From Acidimicrobiaceae bacterium (GTDB lineage: Bacteria; Actinomycetota; Acidimicrobiia; Acidimicrobiales; Poriferisodalaceae), in the NCBI GenBank assembly GCA_026713105.1, contig JAPOPC010000056.1, positions 1 through 64,000 on the forward strand: DNA of 64,000 nt. The letters run 5' to 3'. This document shows, in pieces, positions 45,071-53,006 of this stretch (within the stretch, counting starts at the first letter, position 1; every line of letters starts with the position of its first letter). The translations under genes were made by a program, and so were the position numbers. The notes under the pieces were generated by a model, which searched no databases, had not been told where the DNA came from, and was given only the letters and a program-made list of their open reading frames with translations.

Positions 45071-46206
45071 ACCGCATGGCACGTGCTGTCGCTCGCCACC
45101 CGGCCAGCCGGACGCCATCGAGCAGGGATCCGTCTGGCCTCCCACACCCGAGCACAGCATTCGTGGAGGAGATCCACGAGCGGTTCCTGCCGACCCCGGC
45201 TCCGCAGCCCCGCGAGGTTGCCGACGCTGTTGACACCGCGGCCCCGCTGCTCGAGCGCAGTCACGCAGCCGATCTGGTGTCCGAGGTGCTCGCTCGCCTC
45301 GCCGGCATCGGCCCGCTGGCCGAGATCTGGACCGATGACGAGGTGACCGAGGTGATGATCAACGGCCCGGGGCCGATCGTGGTGGAGCGGCGGGGCTGCC
45401 TGTCGACGGCGGGCCGGATCAGCGCAGCCGAAGTGCACCGCCTCGTCGAGTACCTGCTGGGCCCGACGGGTCGGCGGGTCGACCGTCGCCTGCCGATGGT
45501 GGACGTTCGGCTCGACGACCGCACCCGCTGTCACATCGCGGTGCCGCCGGTTGCGGTGGACGGCCCGTACATCACGCTGCGCCGCTTTCCTGCCGGCGTC
45601 CGCCGCCTCGACGCGCTCGCCGGCCCACGGGTCGCCGCGCAGCTCGATCAGCTCATCGCTGCACGAGCCAACGTGATGGTCTTCGGCCCCACCAGCACCG
45701 GCAAGACGTCGTTGCTGGCGAGCCTGCTGGCCACGGTCGCCGAGCGGGAACGGCTGGTGGTGGTCGAGGAGGCCGCGGAGCTGCCCCGGCTCGGCGTCGG
45801 GACTGCCCGCCTGGAGGGCCAGCCGCCCAACGTCGACGGGGTCGGCGGGGTGACGATGGCCGAGCTGGTGGCGGCGGCACTGCGGATGCGGCCAGATCGC
45901 CTGGTGGTCGGCGAGGTACGGGGCCCCGAGGCGGCGGCGCTGCTGCAGGCGCTGACGACGGGCCATCGCGGCTCGCTGTCGACGCTGCACGCCGATGATC
46001 CCGCGCATGCGCTGTGGCGATTCGAGCAGCTCGCCCGGGCCGGCGGCGCAGTGGGCGATGTCGGCGCCCATATCGCGTCGGTCCTGGACGGACTCGTCCA
46101 CATGAGCCGCGGCGTGGGCGGCCGCAGGACCGTTGCCGCCATCTACGACGTGCGCGATGACGGTTCGTTGGAAGAAGCGGCTGGATGTGTTGAGGCCACG
46201 TGCTGA
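45067..46206 (+). CDS. tadA: TadA/CpaF-type pilus assembly ATPase
   Basis: The 379-residue secretion ATPase powers Tad (Flp) pilus assembly. After an N-terminal helical part come VTEVMINGPGPIVVERRG (typical of CpaF), the Walker A VFGPTSTGKTSLL, an Asp box (VVVEEAAELPRL), Walker B RLVVGEVRGPEAAALLQAL and the His box GHRGSLSTLHADDP. GTG at 45067 overlaps the cpaE-like stop by four bases; ATG at 45076 is an alternative. tadB overlaps its 3' end by 7 bases. Confidence 0.94.
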   Translation: MNRMARAVARHPASRTPSSRDPSGLPHPSTAFVEEIHERFLPTPAPQPREVADAVDTAAPLLERSHAADLVSEVLARLAGIGPLAEIWTDDEVTEVMINGPGPIVVERRGCLSTAGRISAAEVHRLVEYLLGPTGRRVDRRLPMVDVRLDDRTRCHIAVPPVAVDGPYITLRRFPAGVRRLDALAGPRVAAQLDQLIAARANVMVFGPTSTGKTSLLASLLATVAERERLVVVEEAAELPRLGVGTARLEGQPPNVDGVGGVTMAELVAAALRMRPDRLVVGEVRGPEAAALLQALTTGHRGSLSTLHADDPAHALWRFEQLARAGGAVGDVGAHIASVLDGLVHMSRGVGGRRTVAAIYDVRDDGSLEEAAGCVEATC

Positions 46207-46838
46207 GTCTCAGCGTGCTGCTGGCCTGCGTGGGTGCCGTCACCTCGCCCGCGGCACGCGGCTGGTTGCGGGTGCGACGAGACCGGCGACGCGAGCGGAT
46301 GGCGGTCGCCGCCCGCTCGGCATACCTCGGCGACTACTGCGCTGGGGTGTCGCGCCGGCTGGGCGGCGGCGACACGATGCTGCAGGCGCTGCGGGCTGCC
46401 GCCGATGGGCCTATGTCGGCGCCGCTGGAGCAGATCTCCGCCGAGCACGAGCGGGGAGTCACGCTGAGCCGCGCCGTGCAGCGATGGGCGGCCAGCGAGC
46501 AGACATCGGAGGCCGCATTGCTCTCCACGGCGGTCACGCTGGCCTCAGAACGGGTGGGCGCGCAGCCGCAGCTCTTCGATCATGTGGCTGTGGCCGTGCG
46601 GGCGCGAGCCGACATGGCGGCTGAGGCTCATGTCCACGCGGCGCAGGCCCGGGCGTCGGTCTGGGTCGTCGCGGCGCTGCCGTGGGTGATAGCGCTGGCG
46701 CTGCTGGCCGAGGGCGGTGCCGCCGCACGGGTGCTCACCTCCACGCCGTTGGGCTGGTTCTGCGTGGGCGCGGCGCTCACACTCGAGCTTGCGGGCGTGT
46801 GGTGGATGCGCGCTGCAGTGACACGGGCCCTGCGATGA
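46200..46838 (+). CDS. tadB: TadB-like pilus inner-membrane platform protein
   Basis: The 212-residue protein has a hydrophobic N-terminus, a cytoplasmic GspF/T2SSF domain (LGDYCAGVSRRLGGGDTMLQAL, HVHAAQARASVWVVAALPWV) and two C-terminal membrane helices. It forms the membrane platform with TadC. It is shorter than many TadB proteins. It is coupled on both sides: it overlaps tadA by 7 bases and the next gene as ATGA. Confidence 0.85.
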   Translation: MLSLSVLLACVGAVTSPAARGWLRVRRDRRRERMAVAARSAYLGDYCAGVSRRLGGGDTMLQALRAAADGPMSAPLEQISAEHERGVTLSRAVQRWAASEQTSEAALLSTAVTLASERVGAQPQLFDHVAVAVRARADMAAEAHVHAAQARASVWVVAALPWVIALALLAEGGAAARVLTSTPLGWFCVGAALTLELAGVWWMRAAVTRALR

Positions 46839-47704
46839 CGGGCGGGTTGTTCGCAGCGCTGGCGGACGGAGCATGGATGAGCTCCCTCGCCGCCGGTCCG
46901 GCATGGGTGAGCACGCTGGCCGCCGGTTCGGCATGGGTGAGCACGTTGGCCGCCGGTCCGGCATGGATGGGTTCGCTCGCCTCCAGCCCAGTACTTGGCA
47001 GCGTCGTGCTGTCGAACCCGGTCGTCATCGGTGGCCTGGCTGCTGCGGCCGTGTGCTGGGGCGGTGCGGTGACCCGCCCCGATCCAGGCCGCCGCCGTGT
47101 GCTGCAGCTCGTGCCCGTCGAGTTTCCTGCCAGCAATGCACGCAGCACCAGTGGCGATGCTGCCGGCGGCCGTGCAGCCCCCGGCCGTGCTGCCGCTGGC
47201 CGTGCTGCCGCCGGCCGTGCAGCCCCCCGCCGTGCGGCGTGGACGCGCCGCGGCGACATCCCGCGTCCGGATCATGTCGTCGCCGACCTCGGAGCCATCG
47301 TCGACGTGATGAACGTGGCCCTCACGTCGGGGCTGTCGATCAGCGCTTCGCTGCAGCTCGCCGTGAGCCATCTCGATGCGGCGAGCGGAGCCGGACGCCT
47401 GCTGGGGGCATTGGCCGCGCCACAGCGCCCGCTCGACGAGGCCCTCGACGAATTCGGGCGCATGTGCGGCCCGCGGGCCCGCGCCTTCGCTGCCGCGGTC
47501 ACGGGGTCGTTGCGCACCGGCATCCCGCTGGCGCCTGAGCTGGAGCGTCTCGGGCGCGAGCTGCGCGACGACCGCCGCCGCCGTCTGGAAGGCAAGGTGC
47601 GCCGCCTGCCGGTGCTGCTGCTGTTCCCCCTCGTGCTGTGCGTGCTGCCCGCACTCGGGCTCGTTGCCATCGTGCCGGTCCTCGTCGCGGCCTTCGGCGC
47701 GTGA
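46835..47704 (+). CDS. tadC: TadC-like platform protein with internal repeats
   Basis: The 289-residue T2SSF-domain protein has its conserved part at ~145-285 (ALTSGLSISASLQLAVSHLD, TGIPLAPELERLGRELRDDR, and the C-terminal hairpin VLLLFPLVLCVLPALGLVAI). The N-terminal ~50 residues are three near-repeats of a ten-residue unit like TLAAGPAWVS, encoded by 30-bp DNA repeats at 46887-46985. A second repeat block gives GRAA units near residue 110. Both blocks are unusual for TadC and may vary in number between strains. ATG overlaps the tadB stop. Confidence 0.82.
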   Translation: MTGGLFAALADGAWMSSLAAGPAWVSTLAAGSAWVSTLAAGPAWMGSLASSPVLGSVVLSNPVVIGGLAAAAVCWGGAVTRPDPGRRRVLQLVPVEFPASNARSTSGDAAGGRAAPGRAAAGRAAAGRAAPRRAAWTRRGDIPRPDHVVADLGAIVDVMNVALTSGLSISASLQLAVSHLDAASGAGRLLGALAAPQRPLDEALDEFGRMCGPRARAFAAAVTGSLRTGIPLAPELERLGRELRDDRRRRLEGKVRRLPVLLLFPLVLCVLPALGLVAIVPVLVAAFGA

Positions 47705-47705
47705 G

Positions 47706-47858
47706 ATGCCGCCCGGCCCGCCCGCAGCCGTCCGCCGTCTGGAAGGCAAGGTGCGCCGTCTGCCGGTGCTGCTGCTGTTCCCGCTTGTGCTGTGCGTGCT
47801 GCCCGCGCTCGGGCTCGTTGCCATCGTGCCGGTTCTCGTCGCGGCTTTCGGTGTTTGA
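47706..47858 (+). pseudogene. Duplicated 3' end of tadC
   Basis: A 154-bp tandem duplication: CCGTCTGGAAGGCAAGGTGC at 47581 recurs at 47735, and ATGCCGCCCGGCCCG at 47706 recurs at 47860. The second unit is out of frame with tadC but opens its own ATG two bases after the tadC stop, giving a 50-residue frame that repeats the C-terminal membrane hairpin of TadC (VLLLFPLVLCVLPALGLVAI). Differences from the first copy are nearly all silent, so it may be translated. Confidence 0.6.
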
Positions 47859-48014
47859 GATGCCGCCCGGCCCGTACCGCCAGTCCGCAGCGCCGACCCG
47901 CGTGCTCTCGCTCGTACCAGCGGCCCGCACCTCCGGCCTGCGCGCTCTCGCTCGCAGCCGCCCACGCCCCCATATCCAGCCGTCCGACCACGACATGAAC
48001 TTCAAGGAGCCCAG

Positions 48015-48284
48015 ATGTCCGAACCCACGACCACCCTTCCCCGGAGCGCTCACACGCCGGTACGCCGCACGCACCGGCTTGATGCCGTCGTGACCGGTGT
48101 CACCGGTCAGACCAATCAGACTGGTGACACCGGCGAGGCCGGGCAGACCACGGCCGAGTACGCCTTGCTCACCGGTGCCATCGCATTGCTGGTGGCGGCC
48201 GTCACCGCTTGGGCGACCAGCACTGGCAAGATCGGCCGCCTGCTCGACGCGGTCTTCAATTACCTGACCAAGGCCATCTCCTGA
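48015..48284 (+). CDS. Flp-type pilin-like small protein (DUF4244-like)
   Basis: The 89-residue protein has a charged N-terminus followed by GEAGQTTAEYALLTGAIALL, where a prepilin-peptidase cut before the TTAEY segment would leave the conserved Glu at position 5 or so of the mature helix. The helix is ~25 residues, ending TWATSTGKIG-like and RLLDAVFNYL. This fits the actinobacterial DUF4244/Flp pilin. It is preceded by AAGGAG at 48003. The N-terminal part has VTGVTGQTNQTGDTG repeats. Confidence 0.8.
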   Translation: MSEPTTTLPRSAHTPVRRTHRLDAVVTGVTGQTNQTGDTGEAGQTTAEYALLTGAIALLVAAVTAWATSTGKIGRLLDAVFNYLTKAIS

Positions 48285-48718
48285 TCAGGTGCCGGCGCGC
48301 CGCGGATGAACGCGGGCAGGCCACCGTCGAGCTGGCCCTGCTCATGCCGTTCCTGGTGTTGTTGCTCATGTGCATCGTCCAGACGGCCTTGGTCGCGCGC
48401 GACGCGGTGCTGGTGTCGCACGCCGCCCGGGTGGGCGCGCGCATTGCGGCGGTGGAGCCGTCGATCGACGCAGTCCGCAGCGCCGTGGTGTCCGCCGCGC
48501 CGCTTGATCCGGACCGGCTGGAAATCGAGCGACATGACGGTGACCTGGTGCGCGTCACCGTGCGTTACCGCTCTGCAACGGAGGTTCCGCTGGTCGGTGC
48601 GTTGATCGGCGACGTCCATTTGTCGGAGTCGGCAGCGATGCCTGACGAGCGTTCAGTCGGTCGGCCAGCGTCGTCGGAAATTGCCGCTTGCGCATGTCAC
48701 ACCCATGAGGTTCAATGA
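48281..48718 (+). CDS. tadE: TadE-like pseudopilin
   Basis: The minor pilin-like protein has the TadE signature: ERGQATVELALLMPFLVLLL with Glu five residues into the helix, then a ~100-residue extracytoplasmic part. No ATG or GTG fits; a CTG at 48281 overlapping the pilin stop (CTGA) gives the normal N-terminus (145 residues), whereas a TTG at 48209 would overlap the pilin gene by 76 bases. The tail has two close cysteines (CACHTHE). Confidence 0.8.
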   Translation: MIRCRRAADERGQATVELALLMPFLVLLLMCIVQTALVARDAVLVSHAARVGARIAAVEPSIDAVRSAVVSAAPLDPDRLEIERHDGDLVRVTVRYRSATEVPLVGALIGDVHLSESAAMPDERSVGRPASSEIAACACHTHEVQ

Positions 48719-48740
48719 CAAGTCACACACCTGTAATTAC

Positions 48741-48835
48741 AGGTTGGGAATCTCGGCGGCCAGCGAACGGCCAGCGGATGGCCGGCAAACGGCCAGCAAG
48801 CCGGCCAGCAAGCAAGGTCATGACCGCCGGGACGA
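48741..48835. repeat. Degenerate short tandem repeats before whiB
   Basis: A run of CGGCCAGC-type units (CGGCCAGCGAACGGCCAGCG and variants) fills most of the gap between tadE and the WhiB start at 48859. It is likely a replication-slippage array. Confidence 0.5.
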
Positions 48836-48858
48836 GCTGGGACAGCCGTGGAGGACCG

Positions 48859-49137
48859 ATGGCATTCGTAACCGACGCAACAGCCGAAGTACCGGTAGGC
48901 AACTGGTGGGACGAGGCAAACTGCCTGGGAGTCGATCCGGATTTGTTCTTTCCCGAGCGCGGGGCCAGCACCCGTGAGGCCAAGGCGGTGTGCCGCGGCT
49001 GCGTCGTCAGCGACGAATGCCTCGAGTACGCACTCCAGAACAGCGAGAAGTTCGGCATCTGGGGCGGCATGAGCGAGCGAGAACGCCGCCGCGTGCGCCG
49101 CCAGCGAGCCCTCACGAGGCGCGCCGCCGCCGGCTGA
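48859..49137 (+). CDS. WhiB-family iron-sulfur regulator (2 of 3)
   Basis: The 92-residue Wbl protein has cysteines C22, C45, C48 and C54, GIWGG at 66-70, and a basic ERERRRVRRQRA tail. It is most like the WhiB1/WhmE-type short proteins by pattern. ATG at 48859 has GGAGGA four bases upstream. An in-frame ATG at 48715 would add 48 residues made from the repeat array and is rejected. It lies between the Tad locus and tatA. Confidence 0.92.
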   Translation: MAFVTDATAEVPVGNWWDEANCLGVDPDLFFPERGASTREAKAVCRGCVVSDECLEYALQNSEKFGIWGGMSERERRRVRRQRALTRRAAAG

Positions 49138-49290
49138 CCTGCCGCTCGCCGATTCGGCGCCGGTTCACCTGCCGCTGCTGCCGGTTGGCCTGCCGCTCGC
49201 TGATTCGGCGCCGGTATACCTGCCGCTGCTGCAGGCTGAGCTACCGCCGGCGGACTTGGCGCTAGCTGACTTGCCGGCGGCTCGCTGGCC
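49138..49290. repeat. 51-bp tandem repeat after whiB
   Basis: The unit starting CCTGCCGCTCGCCGATTCGG at 49138 recurs at 49189, with further partial units (CTGCCGCTGCTGC) between and after. It fills most of the gap between whiB and tatA. There is no believable gene in it. Confidence 0.55.
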
Positions 49291-49348
49291 GTCGCGTCAT
49301 CCAGCCCGGCTACCGGTCTGATCGGGCACTGGTACCCTCGCGGGCGTG

Positions 49349-49543
49349 ATGGCAATCGCACCCGGACCGCCCGAACTGCTCATCCTGCTCATCATCGTGC
49401 TCGTGCTGTTCGGGGGCGCCAAGCTGCCGAAGCTGGCGCGCTCGCTTGGCCAAGCTCAGCGTGAGTTCCGCGAGGGCGTGAACGACGAGGACAAGGCGGC
49501 CGGCGACAGCTCATCGAGCGAGTCCAAGCCCAAGGATTCCTGA
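49349..49543 (+). CDS. tatA: Twin-arginine translocase subunit TatA/E
   Basis: The 64-residue protein has one N-terminal membrane helix (PPELLILLIIVLVLFGGAKL) with the FGG-x-KLP hinge, an amphipathic helix (LARSLGQAQREFREG) and an acidic/Ser tail, the hallmark of TatA. It forms the pore for folded Tat substrates. ATG at 49349 is used; GTG at 49346 is adjacent. TatC is not in the window. Confidence 0.92.
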   Translation: MAIAPGPPELLILLIIVLVLFGGAKLPKLARSLGQAQREFREGVNDEDKAAGDSSSSESKPKDS

Positions 49544-49573
49544 CTCAGACTCCTGAGTCAGACGCCTGAGTCA
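49541..49573. terminator. Inverted repeat after tatA, possible terminator
   Basis: TGACTCAG at 49541-49548 and CTGAGTCA at 49553-49560 are perfectly complementary, and CTGAGTCA occurs again at 49566-49573. The first arm includes the tatA stop codon. There is no T-run. The rest of the gap to whiB (49574-49742) shows nothing. Confidence 0.4.
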
Positions 49574-49742
49574 GACGGCGTAGTTGGCGCGGCCGCCGTT
49601 TGGCCGGTACTGCCCGGCTTGGCTGTATTGGTGCGGGGCCGTCCGTCCGATCCCCAGCATCGGCAGTGGCACCATGCAATTGGCTGTGCGGGGCTCAAAC
49701 GCGACCGATGACGGCTGCGGCTGCGAACCGGCCGCTGCGGGG

Positions 49743-50060
49743 TCAGGCAGCCCGGGCGGCCTTGCTCGCACGTCGACGATCTCGCAGAATCCGGCGGCGC
49801 TGCCGCTCTGAGGTTCCGCCCCACACGCCGTGGGTGATGTTGTTGGCGAGTGCGTACTCGCGGCACAGGTCCTTCACCGGGCACTCGGCGCACACCTTCT
49901 GAGCGGCGATCACGCCGGCACCGTCATTGGGAAAGAACACGTTGGGGTCGATGTCCGCACACCTGCGGCGGTTGACCCACTCGGTGGCCAGGCTCTCCGA
50001 GCCTGGACTGCCCGGTTCGCATCTGCTCGGTTCGTAGACCGGATTGATCTGCAACATCAT
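49743..50060 (-). CDS. WhiB-family iron-sulfur regulator (3 of 3)
   Basis: The ~105-residue Wbl protein has cysteines C34, C57, C60 and C66 (plus an extra C14), GVWGG near 78-82 and a basic tail (SERQRRRILRDRRRASKAAR). The N-terminus is longer than in the other two. ATG at 50060 or 50057 starts it. Confidence 0.9.
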   Translation of the reverse strand: MMLQINPVYEPSRCEPGSPGSESLATEWVNRRRCADIDPNVFFPNDGAGVIAAQKVCAECPVKDLCREYALANNITHGVWGGTSERQRRRILRDRRRASKAARAA

Positions 50061-50157
50061 GAGAACCAACGCCGAACGAGCACAGAAGGTTCCCTGCGTC
50101 GCGCACTCTCATCCAATTCTCAGCAAGAGGGTCCTGCCGCAAGGCACCCGAATTCGA

Positions 50158-50310
50158 GCTGGGGAGGCGGCGGGAGACTCTGCGACGTTGCGACCGGTTC
50201 CAGGGTGGATGCACCGTGATGCGTCTATGACGTCGGCAAGAAAAGCGGTGCGGTACGAATCTCTCGCCTGCTGGATCGCTGATCGCTGAGGGTCCTGCCG
50301 TCTCCCCAGC
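50158..50310. repeat. Hairpin repeat family 1, long copy
   Basis: Arms GCTGGGGAGGCGGCGGG and CCTGCCGTCTCCCCAGC pair with one or two mismatches. The core CTCTGCGACGTTGCGACC and the ~75-base inner segment match the 20439 copy. The right core has GGATCGCTGATCGCTGAG, so it is the most diverged copy. Confidence 0.8.
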
Positions 50311-50354
50311 GGGCGCGCATCGGTACCCTTGGGCCACCCCCATCGAGGATCGCC

Positions 50355-50648
50355 GTGACCGACATCGCCACCGACGCCGAAGCCCCCCAGCTCCCTCCCG
50401 AGGTCGGCATCCGCATTATCTATCTCGGACCGGTCGCGCCGCATTGGGAGCTCGAGGGCATCTACGGCGACGAAGCGGCCGTCGACGAGTTCCGCCGTCG
50501 CACCAACGCCCGACTGCAGCTTCTGCCGCCCCACGACCCGCAATTCCGCCGCAATCGCGAGCGGGTCGTGCGTGACGCCGAGCGCGAGAACTACGAGCTG
50601 CACTGGGACCTCGGCATGCCCGACGAGGACGAAGCAGCAGCTTCCTAG
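50355..50648 (+). CDS. Hypothetical protein, 97 residues
   Basis: A soluble small protein rich in acidic residues at both ends. The middle reads IRIIYLGPVAPHWELEGIYG then FRRRTNARLQLLPP. I do not recognise it. Start GTG at 50355; no membrane segment. It is preceded by a family 1 repeat and followed by the pst promoter region, so it probably stands alone. Confidence 0.65.
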   Translation: MTDIATDAEAPQLPPEVGIRIIYLGPVAPHWELEGIYGDEAAVDEFRRRTNARLQLLPPHDPQFRRNRERVVRDAERENYELHWDLGMPDEDEAAAS

Positions 50649-50667
50649 GTCGCGTGAACCGGTCGCG

Positions 50668-50706
50668 TTCACGAGTTGTTCACGGCATCCGTTCTGACCG
50701 TTCACC
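50668..50706 (+). promoter_or_regulatory. PHO-box-like direct repeats upstream of pstS
   Basis: GTTCAC occurs at 50668, 50679 and 50701, the second 11 and the third 22 bases after its predecessor, with a GTTCTG at 50692 near the missing fourth register. Streptomyces-type PhoP boxes are built of 11-bp direct repeats of this kind (GTTCACC). It ends 45 bases before the pstS ATG, and phoP is encoded in the same cluster. Confidence 0.7.
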
Positions 50707-50750
50707 CAGAGCCCGCGGAGACGTAACCGGCCCTTCGTAGGTTCCCGTCC

Positions 50751-51902
50751 ATGCAAAAAATATCTCCCAACCGCCGCGGCACGAAGTTGCTCTTGGCATT
50801 GCTCACCTCGTTCGCTCTGATCGCCGCTGCGTGCGGCAGCGACGACTCGTCTGAGGCCGATGGCGGCACCGCCGGCGCTGCAGCGACGACGGCTGCACCG
50901 GCTGACGACGACTCGTCTGGCACCGCGAGCGCTGCAGCGACGACGGCTGCAACGGCTGACGACGACGATGACATGTCGCTCAGCGGCTCCATCAGCGTCA
51001 CCGGCTCCTCCACGGTCGAGCCCGTCACCAACCTGGTGGCTGAGGCCTTCGCCGACGAACACCCAGGTGTGGCGTTCTCGGTCGCCGGCCCCGGCTCGGG
51101 CGACGGCCACAAGGCCGCCTGCGCTGGCGAGGTCCCGATCTGGAACAGCTCACGCCAGATCAAGGATTCAGAGGCTGAGTGCATCAACGGCGCCGGCATC
51201 GAGTTCATCGAGCTGCGCGTCGGCATCGACGGCATCTCGGTCATTACCGCTGCCGCCAACGACACCGTCGACTGCCTGAGCTTCGAGGACCTCTACAGCC
51301 TCATCGGCGACGAGGCCATTGGCTTCCAGAAATGGTCGGACGCCAACGACCTCAACGCCGAGCTGGGCGGCAGCGGTCCGTTCGGCGACGGCGCCCTGGA
51401 GATATTCGCCCCCGGCGAGGAGTCGGGCACCTTCGACAGCTTCATCGAGATTGCGCTCGAAGACGTCTGGGAAGGCCGTGTCGAAGAGGGACATGCCGAT
51501 GAGAACTTCGCCGTGCGCCCCGACTACAACGCCTCGGCCAACGACAACGTGATTATTGACGGCATCGCTGGCAACGAGCACAGCCTGGGTTGGGTCGGCT
51601 TCGCCTTCGCCGACGCGAACCGCGACGTGGTCAAGCTGGTGGAGATCGACGGTGGGGATGGCTGCGTCTCCCCGACGCCCGAGACCATCGCTTCGGCGGA
51701 GTTCCCGATCGCCCGCTTCCTCTACACCTACATCGACGCAGCGCAGGCCTCCGACCCCGCGATCAAGGCATTCGTCGACTTCATGCTGAGCGACGAGGGC
51801 CAGACCTACGTGGTCGAGGCCGGCTACGTCAACCTCGACCCGGCCGACCTCGCCCAGTCACGCAGCAACTGGAGCAATCTGACCACCGGAATGACCTTCT
51901 AG
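50751..51902 (+). CDS. pstS: Phosphate ABC transporter substrate-binding lipoprotein PstS
   Basis: The 383-residue lipoprotein captures phosphate. Signal peptide with lipobox LIAAACGSDD (Cys28 is lipidated), then an Asp/Ala/Thr-rich linker with near-repeats (AAATTAAP, AAATTAAT). The PstS domain contains ISVTGSSTVEPVTNLVAEAF and EESGTFDSFIEIA, whose Ser/Thr residues bind phosphate. It starts the pstSCAB-phoU-phoRP cluster and is expected to be induced by phosphate starvation. Confidence 0.95.
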   Translation: MQKISPNRRGTKLLLALLTSFALIAAACGSDDSSEADGGTAGAAATTAAPADDDSSGTASAAATTAATADDDDDMSLSGSISVTGSSTVEPVTNLVAEAFADEHPGVAFSVAGPGSGDGHKAACAGEVPIWNSSRQIKDSEAECINGAGIEFIELRVGIDGISVITAAANDTVDCLSFEDLYSLIGDEAIGFQKWSDANDLNAELGGSGPFGDGALEIFAPGEESGTFDSFIEIALEDVWEGRVEEGHADENFAVRPDYNASANDNVIIDGIAGNEHSLGWVGFAFADANRDVVKLVEIDGGDGCVSPTPETIASAEFPIARFLYTYIDAAQASDPAIKAFVDFMLSDEGQTYVVEAGYVNLDPADLAQSRSNWSNLTTGMTF

Positions 51903-52067
51903 CCACCGACCGACAGATCCGGGAACCCTCCCTCCCGCTGACGGCCCCCCTCAGGTGCGAATCGCCGCTGGCTCGCACCTGTGGGGGGCGTCGGTGAGGA
52001 AGACTGCGAAAGATCCGCTCGCGGCTTGTCGATCCGCAAGACTCGCCGAAGGCATGGAAACCAACGA

Positions 52068-53006
52068 ATGAGCCTCACCCAAGACCGGCCAGAGCTGACC
52101 GCCGCCGACCTGCAGACGTCGCGCAGTCGCCGGGCTCGTTCGCACACGGTCCGCTGGCTGTTCATGGGGGCGGCCGCGGTGACGGTGCTGGTCAGTGCGC
52201 TCATCATCTGGACGGTGGCGTCGGAGGCGTGGACCTACATCAGCCAGGTCGAACTCGACAAGCTCACCGACATCGGATGGTTCCCCCGCCGGGGCCTGTT
52301 CGACCTCAGCACGCTGCTGGTCAACACGCTGCAGATCTCGGTCATCGCCATGCTGGTGGCGGTGCCGTCGGGCTTCGGTGCCGCGATCTACCTTTCCGAA
52401 TACGCCCATCCCCGGGTGCGCAAGGTCATGAAGCCCACCCTCGAGCTGCTGGCCAGCGTGCCCAGCGTGGTGCTCGGCGTGTTCGCCATCAGCTTCATCA
52501 CCCCGTCGATCCTGACGAACTTCTTCGACGACATCAACTACTTCAACAAGCTGGCCGCCGGGATCGCAGTGGGCCTGCTGGTCATCCCGCTGATCGCCTC
52601 GATCGCGGAGGACTCGCTGCGGGCGGTGCCGCTGGCGCTGCGAGAGGCGTCCGCCGGTTTGGGCGCCCGCAAGGTCACCACCTCCATCCGGGTGGTACTG
52701 CCGGCTGCCCTGTCGGGCCTCATGGCCGCCACCATCGTCGGGTTCAGTCGTGCGATCGGCGAGACCATGGTGGTCACCATCGCATCGGGCGGCGGCGACA
52801 CGTCGCTGTTCAACCTGTCGATTCTCGAATCGGGCGGCACTCTCACCTCGGCCATGGCGGCGCTGGGCCTCGGCACGGACCAGGTGGCCGGCAACAACCT
52901 GGCGTTCCAGAGCCTCTACTTCCTCGGTGCACTGCTGTTCGCCATCACGCTGGTGCTCAACATGTTGGGCGACGTCATCGTCCGCCGGCTGCGGAACAGG
53001 TACTGA
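52068..53006 (+). CDS. pstC: Phosphate ABC transporter permease PstC
   Basis: The 312-residue permease has six membrane helices and the ABC-permease EAA loop (AVPLALREASAGLGARKVTT). Also typical is ASVPSVVLGVFAISFI. ATG at 52068 gives the normal length. The stop overlaps the pstA ATG by one base (TGATG). A 166-base gap separates it from pstS; it contains a CAGGTGCGA/TCGCACCTG inverted repeat at about 51952-51981. Confidence 0.95.
   Translation: MSLTQDRPELTAADLQTSRSRRARSHTVRWLFMGAAAVTVLVSALIIWTVASEAWTYISQVELDKLTDIGWFPRRGLFDLSTLLVNTLQISVIAMLVAVPSGFGAAIYLSEYAHPRVRKVMKPTLELLASVPSVVLGVFAISFITPSILTNFFDDINYFNKLAAGIAVGLLVIPLIASIAEDSLRAVPLALREASAGLGARKVTTSIRVVLPAALSGLMAATIVGFSRAIGETMVVTIASGGGDTSLFNLSILESGGTLTSAMAALGLGTDQVAGNNLAFQSLYFLGALLFAITLVLNMLGDVIVRRLRNRY

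Noticed and set aside
48715-49137. Longer WhiB starting at 48715 (ATGA overlap with tadE)
   Set aside because: The extra 48 residues are translated from a short-unit repeat array, and a much better ribosome-binding site (GGAGGA) precedes the ATG at 48859.
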